Assembly: GCA_014526335.1 (NCBI GenBank)
Contig: JACTAT010000061.1
Coordinates: forward strand, 597,098-661,097
Length of the DNA: 64,000 nucleotides
DNA from: Chrysaora quinquecirrha
Taxonomy: Eukaryota > Cnidaria > Scyphozoa > Semaeostomeae > Pelagiidae
Reading direction: 5' to 3'
Position numbers and translations under genes: made by a program. Below are positions 36,636-48,287 of the stretch, piece after piece (position 1 is the stretch's first letter; each line of letters opens with the position of its first letter). A model generated the notes under the pieces. The model was not told the DNA's origin. It ran no database searches and saw nothing but the letters and a program-made list of their open reading frames with translations.

Positions 36636-38117
36636 TCAACTATCGTATAAAAGAAATGATCTAAGTATTTTTGGTAGTGGTAGTTGAGAGATTTTGTCTT
36701 CAGAAACTAGTTTAATAATTGACTCCCGACAGCAATTTTTTAGGCTGAAATCAGGATTTTGATGACAATGGACCCCAAGAATGTGATTTGTAATAACTGC
36801 TAGTTCCTGTCCAGTTTTTGAAAGTGAAAAATGGATGCCAATGTTGGAATCGTGAGTTGATTCAGATTGAAATTTCATTTCCCTGTCAATGATATCACTG
36901 TTGGCATCTATAAATGCCAATACTTTTTGCATTCTTATGAGGTATCTTGAAGTTGCTTTGCAGTACCTAAATGCAAGAACATAAGGTGACTCTCCAGGAA
37001 TGTTATAGCTTGGCATTAGGTTGAATAATGTTATAAATGAGATGACAGAGGACACTTTTAATTGATGGGGATCCACTCTTAATCTCATGTATTCTCCATG
37101 AAAAGTGCAAACTAATAGATCATAGTCTCCAAGATTGGTTGCAAAGGCACTAAAAACTGGGAAATGTTCTTCTTGCTCTTTGTATGTATATTCTTTCTGT
37201 GAAAATACAGCTCCAAATTGACATGACTGAGTCGAATAAAGCAACAACTGGATGTGTCTTGAGGATGATGTCATTGCAAGTACTAAACCATCTGATGAAA
37301 ATGACATTGAAGTAACACAACCTTGAAATTTAGGTGCCTTTTCCAGCAAGGCAAACCTTGCAAAATGTAAACTAGACTTTGTATTCCAGAAATCCAAATA
37401 ATTTGTTTTCCTAACTGAGTGGTAATCATCACATATTGCTGTAACAAGAATGTTACAGTCAGTTGGGAAGAATTTACAAGCAGTTAACTTTGAGTATAAA
37501 ATTTCACCCTTTTCAGAAACCAGTTTTGTTTTTCGTGATAAACTTACAGAGTTTGAGTAACTGTCATAATGAATCTCATATACAGATACTGCTGGTTTTC
37601 GTGGTATTGTGTTGTAACCAAACCCGTATACAGCAAATTGTGTTGTATCATTTGAAATTTCGGTGCAATACACTTCTACTAAATCAAGACCAATCGATGC
37701 TACTATGCTAAGGTCGTTATTAGACCCGTCACCACTGGGAATCTGACGAAAGTGATTTGTTTCAACAGGGTTAGGGGTATAATTGTTTGCTTTTAGAAGT
37801 ATCAATTGAGACGTTGGTGAAAGATTTCTACTTGATGTCAAAGGATCTTGATAGTCGGCATAATCTTTTACACTGATGCAAGCCAAAAATCTCCCATTTA
37901 AAGCAAAATCTATCAAAATCAGCTTTGAGCAATCTGAACAATATGAAATTTGCCTAGGCCTATCTTCTTGTGCTTCGGCTTCACTACCCTGAATTCTTGA
38001 AGCATTTAGAAAACTTCTATAAGGAACATTGCAAAGATTTGAAGATTTGCTTTTAAAGCTTTGTTCTTTGAGTGTTCTTCGTGAAGATTTTACATTAAAC
38101 ATTTCGTTTTGATACAT
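36636..38117 (-). CDS. Intronless SOCS-box protein with WD/beta-propeller-like body
   Basis: A single 493-codon open frame. Residues 458-467 (SLKNCCRESI) fit the elongin BC-box (S/T-L-x3-C-x3-I/V). Residues 479-482 (LPLP) within QLPLPKILRSFLLY match the Cullin-5 box end of SOCS boxes. The body has propeller-like strands, e.g. KLILIDFALNGRFLACIS, CVTSMSFSSDGLVLAMTSSS and HFSLSKTGQELAVITNHI, without clear GH-WD repeats. Inference: substrate receptor of an elongin BC-CUL5 ubiquitin ligase. It is not WSB1/2 by length or repeat pattern, and I cannot name an orthologue. Start ATG is at 38117; in-frame ATGs follow at once (38102). A minus-strand AATAAA lies near 36472. The lack of introns beside intron-rich neighbours is notable, but the frame is intact, so it is probably functional. 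Confidence 0.75.
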   Translation of the reverse strand: MYQNEMFNVKSSRRTLKEQSFKSKSSNLCNVPYRSFLNASRIQGSEAEAQEDRPRQISYCSDCSKLILIDFALNGRFLACISVKDYADYQDPLTSSRNLSPTSQLILLKANNYTPNPVETNHFRQIPSGDGSNNDLSIVASIGLDLVEVYCTEISNDTTQFAVYGFGYNTIPRKPAVSVYEIHYDSYSNSVSLSRKTKLVSEKGEILYSKLTACKFFPTDCNILVTAICDDYHSVRKTNYLDFWNTKSSLHFARFALLEKAPKFQGCVTSMSFSSDGLVLAMTSSSRHIQLLLYSTQSCQFGAVFSQKEYTYKEQEEHFPVFSAFATNLGDYDLLVCTFHGEYMRLRVDPHQLKVSSVISFITLFNLMPSYNIPGESPYVLAFRYCKATSRYLIRMQKVLAFIDANSDIIDREMKFQSESTHDSNIGIHFSLSKTGQELAVITNHILGVHCHQNPDFSLKNCCRESIIKLVSEDKISQLPLPKILRSFLLYDS

Positions 38118-38219
38118 TTAGAAATGAGCAAACATTATTCAACATGAACTTGAAGAACTTTGTTATTTCTTGTACGATTTGTCTGCTATGTCGCTTTAGC
38201 CTCCTTGTGGAATTGGTCT

Positions 38220-38690
38220 CATTTTCCCTTTCCCGATAAACTGCGGACCAACCTCGTCCCAGGGTGAATAGGCCTCTACGTGACGTGAAACTCTGCTGTC
38301 CATATTCGACCCTGGTATCAGCCTTGTCTATTCGCAATTTGATTGGCTGTTCAAACAATAGATATTCTAAGTGACGTCACAGTTTCTTCAAGATTTTACA
38401 CAAAGAAAGGCCGAAAACTATGCGAAAACCATGTGAAAAAACCAAAAAAATGATGCCACATGAGATATTGTATCTTGCCTACAGTTATCAATGTAATTCT
38501 TTGCATTTCCTTTGTAAGAATATCTGCTTTCGGAATCTACATTTTGTTTTTATGCCTAGGCCAAAATTGCCAGTATTTTGGCAGATTTTGTGACCGGTAC
38601 CAGGGCCCAAATCGATTTGACGGTTGAGGTTCGAGGAAACTCGATTTGGGGCCTGGGGACGAGGTTGACTGCGGACTCGGTGGAATCGTG
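38220..38690 (-). repeat. Dispersed repeat C, copy 2 (inverted)
   Basis: Reverse-complement relative of 8640-9040, with CAGGGTCGAATATGGACAGC, TGTTTGAACAGCCAATCAAA, GTGACGTCACTTAGAA, GATACAATATCTCATGTGG and TCCGAAAGCAGATATTCTTA. It begins about 100 bp upstream of the SOCS-box start, so it may supply promoter sequence (CRE-like TGACGTCA, CCAAT). Confidence 0.75.
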
Positions 38691-39123
38691 AAATCGTAAA
38701 ACTTTGACGGAAACCTTGTCATGCACAATTAACGTTGACACTAACACTGTTACTAGCCTAGATGCCTTTATGACACCTGGAAGGGAAGGATACTTTAATA
38801 TGAACTTAATGACTAAGTCATTTGCTTTATGACTTTACCAACAAGTTGTAGCGCAGGTTACAGTTTAATGAGCCGATTTTTACCTTTCGACTAGAACAAG
38901 CGAGACGATATCGAGAAAGTGTTTTGGGTACACCAGACATTTCAGGCGTTAGCAGTGTCGATGAAATTAACATGCAGGTTGAATTTTAAGTTATAGTCAT
39001 AATGTGTTTTAGCGAAAATCGTACCTACACAGTCGGACTATGCACGAACGATGGGTGAAATGGTGTTTTTATAGTGCCAGTCGCTAGGATCTCAAATTAA
39101 AGTATTATGCAAACCACCTAGCG

Positions 39124-41030
39124 ATGCTATACTGAGGGGTACTTCGGGGTTTGCGGTATTGCGGTATCGGGGGTAAAATATATGCGGTATTTCGGTATTG
39201 AAGGAAAAACCTGGCGGTATTGCGGTATTGAAATTTCACAGCGCGGTATTCGGTATTTTTCGAACCTTGAAAGGAACAGCTAAGAGCCATAGCAGAAGAA
39301 AAAACTTAAGAGTTACCAGACATCAATACAAGAAAGGAAGTCGAAATGAAGAGAAGATTAATGTATTGAATTGTGAAATTTAACCAGTGGCTTGAAATGT
39401 GAAAAAGTGAGTGACGTTTTTGTCTAACACTGTTTGCAGTGATGTGTACAGTTTATGCTTCAATGATGATTCCTTTATATTTCCCTTGATGTTGGAATAT
39501 CTAAGGCCAGCACCCGGTGAGCCCTGTAAATAATGTACGCATCTTGATTTTAAGTCACTTGAATGAGCCCAGCAGATTTACCCTGTTCGGTGTGCGCTTT
39601 ATTAATGACAAGACGTTTGCAATCTTTGAGATCGTACAGAAGTTGTTCTTTTAACTGATAAAAAAGGCCAGGAATGAAATGTTAGCTACTAATCCTGTAT
39701 CGTGTTGTGAGTTCATGCAGCCAGTTGGCATTGCACTGAACTTGTTCGTGTTGTCTACATTTGCGATCTCCAAGTTAACTCAATAAAAATTATTACCAAA
39801 ATGCAAGAATGTGCGTCTTTTCTTGAGCAACTAGCAGGGGCGCACATCTAGAATATTTTTTGGGGGCGTAAACGTAGATGGGACAGACTAAGATTTTGGG
39901 AACCGTTTGGGCCTCTTTAGATGTCCAATTGCCAATGACTTTTCCCGAAAGGAAAGACAGTAAACGTAATTAGGCAAGCAACAATTAAAAAAAACAAGCG
40001 TCTCAAAGTGCTCTACGCATTCCCATAGTGATTTATGTTCATCGTTTTCGTCTAAAACGCTGTGTTGGTCCCGTACTGACTATTTTCGAATTTTCATGGG
40101 ACCGAATTCAATTTTAACTGTCCTGGATCGATTGTGATCTTTAGATATATCAGTTCTTCACTCGTAACTTTACAGAAAGATTCGATGACTTCAGAGAACT
40201 TTCCTGGTCCAAACTTTTTCAAATTTGTCCAAGTTTTGGACTAACTACTAATCAAATTTTTAGACTGACGTTGCCAATAAGGTAAAATTTCTGTACCGAC
40301 TGACAAAATATTGGGGGGGGGGGTGTCACACCCACATCCCACTAATGTGCACCCCTGGCAGTTAAGCTACCACTAGGAAGCGTTGTCGGTGCATACAGTG
40401 GGAGCAAGATTCGGTCTGAAACGAATTTAACTCTAACCAGGTAAAATTCCAAGACAAACAACAAGAAGACATATAATAACAAGTTAAGCAATACACGGGA
40501 CCAGTTTTTAACCAAAATTTTCTAAAATTTTCAAAGCTCTCAATGCTGTGTCTTGAGTTTTACCCTGGGTTCTTGAGTTTATAATTACGCTCTTATTAAG
40601 TTCTTTCCTCCTCATTGACTGCTTCATCTCTGCCAAAACGAGGATATTCTTTCATTTTATCCAAAATAGGGCGTTTTTCGGCACACTAAAGGGCGTTTCC
40701 CGGCATTCTAGAGGGCGTGGTCCCAAAAATTTTTCTGGTGGCTAACCCCCAGACCCCAAATTTCGCTCGCTTTGCTCGCTAGTCCAGCTTAACATGACCT
40801 AACTACGGATCTGGAGGGAGAAATGGGACAAATGTATTAAAGATGGGTTCAAATTCTTGTACACTGGTGTTCTGTGTCATAATCACATTAACAATACTGA
40901 TATTTTAGTTTTCAGCAATTTGCGGAATTTTGCAATTTTTTCGTGCGATATTCGGGATTCGGCAATTTTTTGGCCCGGTATTGCGGTATTGGGACCCCCC
41001 CGAAGTACCCCTCTATACTGTAACTTTGCT
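39124..41030. mobile_element. Possible 1.9-kb element with GAGGGGTACTTCGGGG ends
   Basis: Left end CTATACTGAGGGGTACTTCG plus GCGGTATTGCGGTAT motifs. The right end reads CCGGTATTGCGGTATTGGGA then CCCCCGAAGTACCCCTCTAT, i.e. inverted ends. The interior has no recognisable transposase. Both ends carry GCGGTATT repeats. It may be one non-autonomous element or two independent fragments. Confidence 0.5.
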
Positions 41031-41326
41031 TGCTACAACTCTTGAAATCACTGAGCTCCTGACACCACGAGTCTGCTGGGTTCTAAGACGCCACACTGCC
41101 ATAGCACCTTCAAACCAACGAATTTATTTCTGCGAGAAAAATGTTGCAGAAAAGCTGTTTATAGTTGGATTTAATTTTAATTCTAAAATAAATGCGTTTT
41201 ATGTACAAAGGAAAATTTTTTACAGCAGAAATGTATCAAATGTTACACATATTTCATGAGCTACAGAGACTAAAAACGTGAACGCTACACTAGCACAGTC
41301 TATATAGTCCAACAGTCTTAAGTTCT

Positions 41327-41331
41327 TTTAT

Positions 41332-41334
<3 letters not shown>
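41327..41334 (-). terminator. Stop codon overlapping poly(A) signal of H3
   Basis: Minus strand reads TAAATAAAAG. TAA is the H3 stop and AATAAA starts at its last base. No GGYCYTTTTCAGRRCC-type stem-loop was seen in the following 60 nt. Confidence 0.6.
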
Positions 41335-43450
<2,116 letters not shown>

Positions 43451-43453
43451 AAA

Positions 43454-43728
43454 GCTATGGCTAAACTAGGAGTCTTATCGCGTGCGACACTGTATTCGGG
43501 GTGTCTCCCAGGGTGGCTAAACATGCGAATGACAAGCGAGCAACATATCCCCTGAGTCATTTGCATGTCGCAGAGACAAGTAATGTTTCTGTTGTCTCCC
43601 AGAAACATTTGCGTGACTCGCTACAAATTTTGTCGCGCGCTATAAAGTTTCTGAGGTGGCTAAACTGGGAGACACCGAGGGGACATCAATGTCGCGCGCA
43701 ACATGTCTCCTAGTTTAGCCAGGCCTTA
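43454..43728. repeat. MITE with GGCTAAACTAGGAG ends
   Basis: Left TATGGCTAAACTAGGAGTCT and right AGACATGTTGCG complement (ACATGTCTCCTAGTTTAGCC) are inverted. Internal TGTCGCGCGC and GTCTCCCAG repeats mirror each other. Confidence 0.8.
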
Positions 43729-44511
43729 AGTCCGTGAGACAGATTAATTATCATTCTGCTATGATTATCTTTTGCTTTTTGGCGCTATGAAAGATTCTTT
43801 CCCCAAGAGCAATGGAGACGATTGCCAACAAGCCGGACATTGTTTTTGTTTCTAAAACTTGCTGCTGCAAAGTTTTTCAGCGTTGCTTGCTATTATCAAT
43901 TGCTCTTTACTGATGTATAAGGCGTCCTATAGGGCAGCTAGGAATGCTTTTGAATTTTGCAGTTTTGTATGCCTTTTGGGCTCGACGGATTTCATGCATT
44001 TCATGGGGGTGGCGGTGAAACGCATTTTACACCTGCTAACTAGTAGCTTCTAATAAACCTTGGAAAGCTGGTGATTCAAATTTTACAGATTTTATAAGAA
44101 AATATATGTAACGGAAGTTGTTTTGCCCCCCCCCCTTTATCAATGTTGTGGTTGCAGCTAGTGGCAATAGGACGTAACATTGCAACAGAAGGAGAAGGGT
44201 TTTCGACTTTTATCAAGAATCCCAATGTAGGTTTCTTTCGGAAAGTTAAGAAACGCGTGGACGTGGAATTTCGATTGTAACAGTGGCAGATGATATTGTA
44301 TAGATTGTTTAGTATTCCTTAAATGAATCAAACTTGTTTTTATTTGATAAACAATCAGTTTGCTGGTAGCTGTTTTATAGAGGACAGTTCTTAATAATTT
44401 ATTACAGAAATCTGATCCAATCTGTTTTGGTTAAAGCGTATCCCTTTGTCGAAAACAACACAGGAGAATGTTGAAACTTAGGCATTTAAACGGTAGTTTT
44501 AAAAGGCAGAG

Positions 44512-44826
44512 ATGGCCAAAGACTCCGGAGTAGTCTGCATACCTTCATGGGGCATTGCGATTGCTATTTTGGTTGTTCTTGGGCTTGTTGGGTTTATTAT
44601 CAATGGGCAACGTAAAGCAAGACGAAAGCGAAAACGAGTTGCGGCTAGATCGATTAATAACAGAGATGTGGAAGACAAGGATGACAATGACGAAGACGAT
44701 AACGATGACTGCGAAGAAGACGAAGACAACGGCGATGATGATGATGGTGGTGATGATGGAGATGATGGAGATGATGGAGATGATGGTGCAGATGATGGTG
44801 GAGATGATGGAGATGGTGGTGACTGA
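44512..44826 (+). CDS. Single-pass membrane protein candidate with Asp-rich tail
   Basis: A 104-codon frame with a good start context (gagATGG). Residues 1-12 are polar; 13-33 are a clear membrane segment (WGIAIAILVVLGLVGFIING). Residues 34-45 are a basic stop-transfer (KARRKRKRVAAR), predicting an outside-N, inside-C topology. Residues 53-104 are almost all Asp, Glu and Gly, encoded by an interrupted GAT/GAA/GAC tract. The mixture of GAC, GAA and GAG codons shows the acidic tail is not only a fresh GAT expansion. It could also be a microsatellite in a spurious ORF. No orthologue recognised. Confidence 0.45.
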   Translation: MAKDSGVVCIPSWGIAIAILVVLGLVGFIINGQRKARRKRKRVAARSINNRDVEDKDDNDEDDNDDCEEDEDNGDDDDGGDDGDDGDDGDDGADDGGDDGDGGD

Positions 44827-45036
44827 AGCGATGAACAAAGCTGAAGGCGTTTAGAGAACATATACTTCGATTTAAGATCCGAGGTCCTCTTAAAATCCTC
44901 GACAATTGAGATTGTTTTCAAGACCGAAATAATCAATTCAATTCAATTATATTATATTTGCATTTCGATTCCGTATTGCAGTTGAAGAAGTTATCAGAGT
45001 TTTTTCTTGCGGATTTTTGATGTATTTGCTTATTAT

Positions 45037-45322
45037 AACGGGTGTTCCAAAAAGGAACCCGGTAAAGAAACCTTCTTACCAAAATCAAAATTTAATTTTT
45101 GAGCATGAAATTTGGTACTTGTGCTTTTGAAGGAATGAGAATTATGCTGACATTTGATATTGCTTTACTTCATGAATAACACTAGGAAGAAACAGATGCT
45201 TTTTAATTTTTAAACATTTTTTCCGTCTAAATCAATCATTTATCAAACCTTTCGCCAGAACTAACCAATGGTTGTACCGATAAGCTCTTGCTGAAACGGG
45301 TTCCTTTTTGGCACACCCTGTA
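45037..45322. repeat. MITE with GGGTGTTCCAAAAAGGAACC ends
   Basis: Left GGGTGTTCCAAAAAGGAACC and right ACGGGTTCCTTTTTGGCACA then CCCT are inverted near-complements, with TA at the borders. The ends resemble in style, but do not match, the TACAGGGTGGCCC element at 22372, so both may be mariner-type relics. Confidence 0.8.
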
Positions 45323-45335
45323 ATTTGATGTATTT

Positions 45336-45734
45336 TTTTAAAAAGCAACTTGACTTTCGTCCAGCCCTCAAAGTTGCTTAAAATTTTAGACAGTTTGGCC
45401 AGCCCTCAAACAGTTGCTTAAAAGTTGCTTAACATTTTTGTACCTAATAACCACCCCCCTGGTCAAAAGTTGCTTATTTTGGGACCTCTTATGGCCACCT
45501 GTTGGGAAACACGACGTTTTGGCTTAGCAAGTGGAAAAATGTTAGCTGTATATTTTCAACATGCAAAGTATAAGAACAAACAATTTCCAGCAAAACAACA
45601 AGAAAGCATATAAGCTTGGTTGTTTGATTTCTTAGTTGCTTACAGTAATTCAAGTGATACCTCAAGTTAATAATGTTAATAGCAGTTCAGCCCTAGTTGC
45701 TTATTGAGCGGTTGCTTATTAAAAAGTGTACTGT
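45336..45734. repeat. MITE family F copy
   Basis: Left TATTTTTTTAAAAAGCAACT and right GCGGTTGCTTATTAAAAAGT, with the shared CAGCCCTCAAAGTTGCTTAA. It is followed by more GTTGCTTA-rich sequence to 45840. Confidence 0.8.
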
Positions 45735-45854
45735 ATTGATTAAGATGTTGCTTAGGTTTTTTTCTTGTGGTACTACAGGTTGCTTAAAGTTTAAGGCCTT
45801 CTACATCTTGGTTGCTTATAAGCGGTTGCTTATAAAAAACTGCGTGTAATTCAA

Positions 45855-46019
45855 ATTTGTCGCATGATGTTTTTGGAAAACTTTAAAGACATTCTTGTCA
45901 CAAGCAAAAAATGTCAAGGAAGGTAATGTTTTGCTAGCGGGGCCAAATGAGACAACAATTTGTTTGAAAAGCAGATTTAAGATGTTTGACGAACAATGTT
46001 TGATCGTTTGGCCAGAGCC
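45855..46019. repeat. MITE family A, partial copy
   Basis: The right end AACAATGTTTGATCGTTTGG then CCAGAGCC matches family A. The left end is lost. Confidence 0.6.
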
Positions 46020-46259
46020 AAGAAAATGCATACTAGGCAATGGTATATTGATAATAGACAGACCTTTTCAAAGTGGTCTGGGTCGGTGCGACAATCTTCT
46101 GGAAGATGGCAAACCTCTTGAGTAGGGGAATCTTCTCTGCGAGTCTTAACCCTATGAGAATGTCCTGGCCCAGTTTATCTGCTAGAAGAACAATTTGCAA
46201 TTTGATTCGGCCTCGCTCGAAGTTCCGTTTTTTGAGCAAAAACCAATGTTGCACAAAGC

Positions 46260-46675
46260 TTTTAAATTTGATTTTGGACTACTGAGGCATGAATGCGACA
46301 GCAGAGCCTCGTTTTCGTGCTCGAAATTAACAGTGATAATATCATGAAGTCGTTTGTAATATTTTTAAGGGGATACTGTCGCAAGCCATAGCACTTTACG
46401 CTGATTTATTGTAAGACTGCTTACGACCCATTCACCTATACATAGCATAGCTACGTCGGGCCAGAACTTAACTTTTAATACATAAAAATAGTCAAATAAG
46501 ATAAATTAAAAGAAATCGTCATCAAGATATTCCGCAAAATCGTCCTCTACAGCAGATTCCTCCCCTTCTACAGTTTTGTTCTTTCATCAGCGTCCCCAAA
46601 TTGACCAAACTAAAGTGGTCTCATTTATTTCGCCTTTGGGGGACGATAGCCCCCCTTCACCGCCTGGTCTACGCT
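46260..46675. repeat. Fragment of the foldback transposon
   Basis: Matches the left arm of 28414-31334 (CTGAGGCATGAATGCGAC, TAAGGGGATACTGTCGCAAG, AATCGTC-TCAAGATATTCCG), then skips to the GGGGGACGATAGCCCCCCTT end. An internally deleted copy, ending about 200 bp upstream of the LOG gene start. Confidence 0.8.
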
Positions 46676-46872
46676 TGCCATACCCACTGGTGCAGAAATG
46701 AATTGCCCCTTGAAGAAATTTTAGAGCATGTGCGTGACATATTCAATGACGTCACAGTTCGTTTTGCACGTGGGCATCTCAGAGGTCACAATCACAACAG
46801 CAGAGCTGTTGTATCACAACCAAGGCCTAGATAGCTGTTGTATCACAATCAAGGCCTAGTCTACGCTTCAAA

Positions 46873-48017
46873 ATGACTCTGAATTCTATAACTGTCTAAT
46901 GTGGCTCTTCGAGTGGCAAGGACCCAGCTTTTATACAAGCTGCAACAGGTAAACTTTACTCTTAGTCCTAAAAACCCTAAAAATGCTCTGCACAGTAGAC
47001 TGTTGTTTTAGTTTGTCCATATTTCATCATCATTCATATTTCTTTATCCTAGCTCTTGGTGAGTGTTTCCTGAAACATGGTATAAAGTTAGTTTATGGTG
47101 GAGGAGATGATGGACTAATGGGTCAGATAGCACGCACTGTTGCAAAAGGAGGGGGAAAGGTGACAGGAGTGACTCCTGAGTTCATGCATAGTAAGTGAAA
47201 GTTTATTGCATAATTTCTCTTCAGTGATTGATAAATTGATTAGTTCTGCTTTGTTTTTTTGAAAAGGTACTGTAACAATGGCAGATACATGGCAAATTAT
47301 TTTTTGGAGAGATGCAAAGCCATCGTAAAGTCAAATATCCCATGAGAAAGCAGGACCAATGCAAGACCGTTGGAAGGAATCTCAGATTGGGGGGCTGAAC
47401 AACTGAACAGTACTAGGTGACGTAATGATTTCATGACGTCATACTATTGTTTTCAAAATTATTGGGGGGCTCAAGCCCCCTAGCCCCCCCACTTCCAATG
47501 GCCCTGCAATAGAGGCATTTGTCATCGAGATGAAAAGTGCCTATTTTCTCTCCTAGAGCGTGATTATCTTACATTCCTCTATAACTTTGAAGACCTGTTT
47601 AATCATTCTAGTGCCAATGCTCAAAAGTGTCAAATGCTGAACACCAAGTCAGGGTATAGATAGGGTTAGAATGTTGTTAACATTGCAAACTATTCAGAGA
47701 GGAAAAAGTAAAATCACAATCTTTATAGATGTTTTTCAATTGAATGAGAATGTTTCATTGTATTTTTGTCGTTTTAGCTGAAGGTTTATCAAATGTCGGC
47801 CCTGGTGAACATATTGTGATTGACACAATGCATGCAAGAAAGCAATATATGTTTGAAATTGTAAGTATGAATGGTCATCCACTGCAGTTATTATCATTAT
47901 CATCAAATGTATCATCATCATCATTATCATAATCATTACCACATAATCATCATCACCATCATAACCATTGTCTTCATCATTGTCATCATAATCATAATCA
48001 TTGTCAGCATCATCATT

Positions 48018-48057
<40 letters not shown>

Positions 48058-48255
48058 CAAACATTATAATGATAATCATCATTGTCCTTTTCAATCTCAT
48101 CATCATCATAAATGGTATGCATCATCACTAACTTCATCATAATCATCAATATCATCATTGTCATCATTGTCTTCATTGTCTTTGTCAACACCATCATCAT
48201 TATTGTCATCATGGTCATAATAATAGTAATAATCATCACCATAATCATAATCATG

Positions 48256-48287
<32 letters not shown>

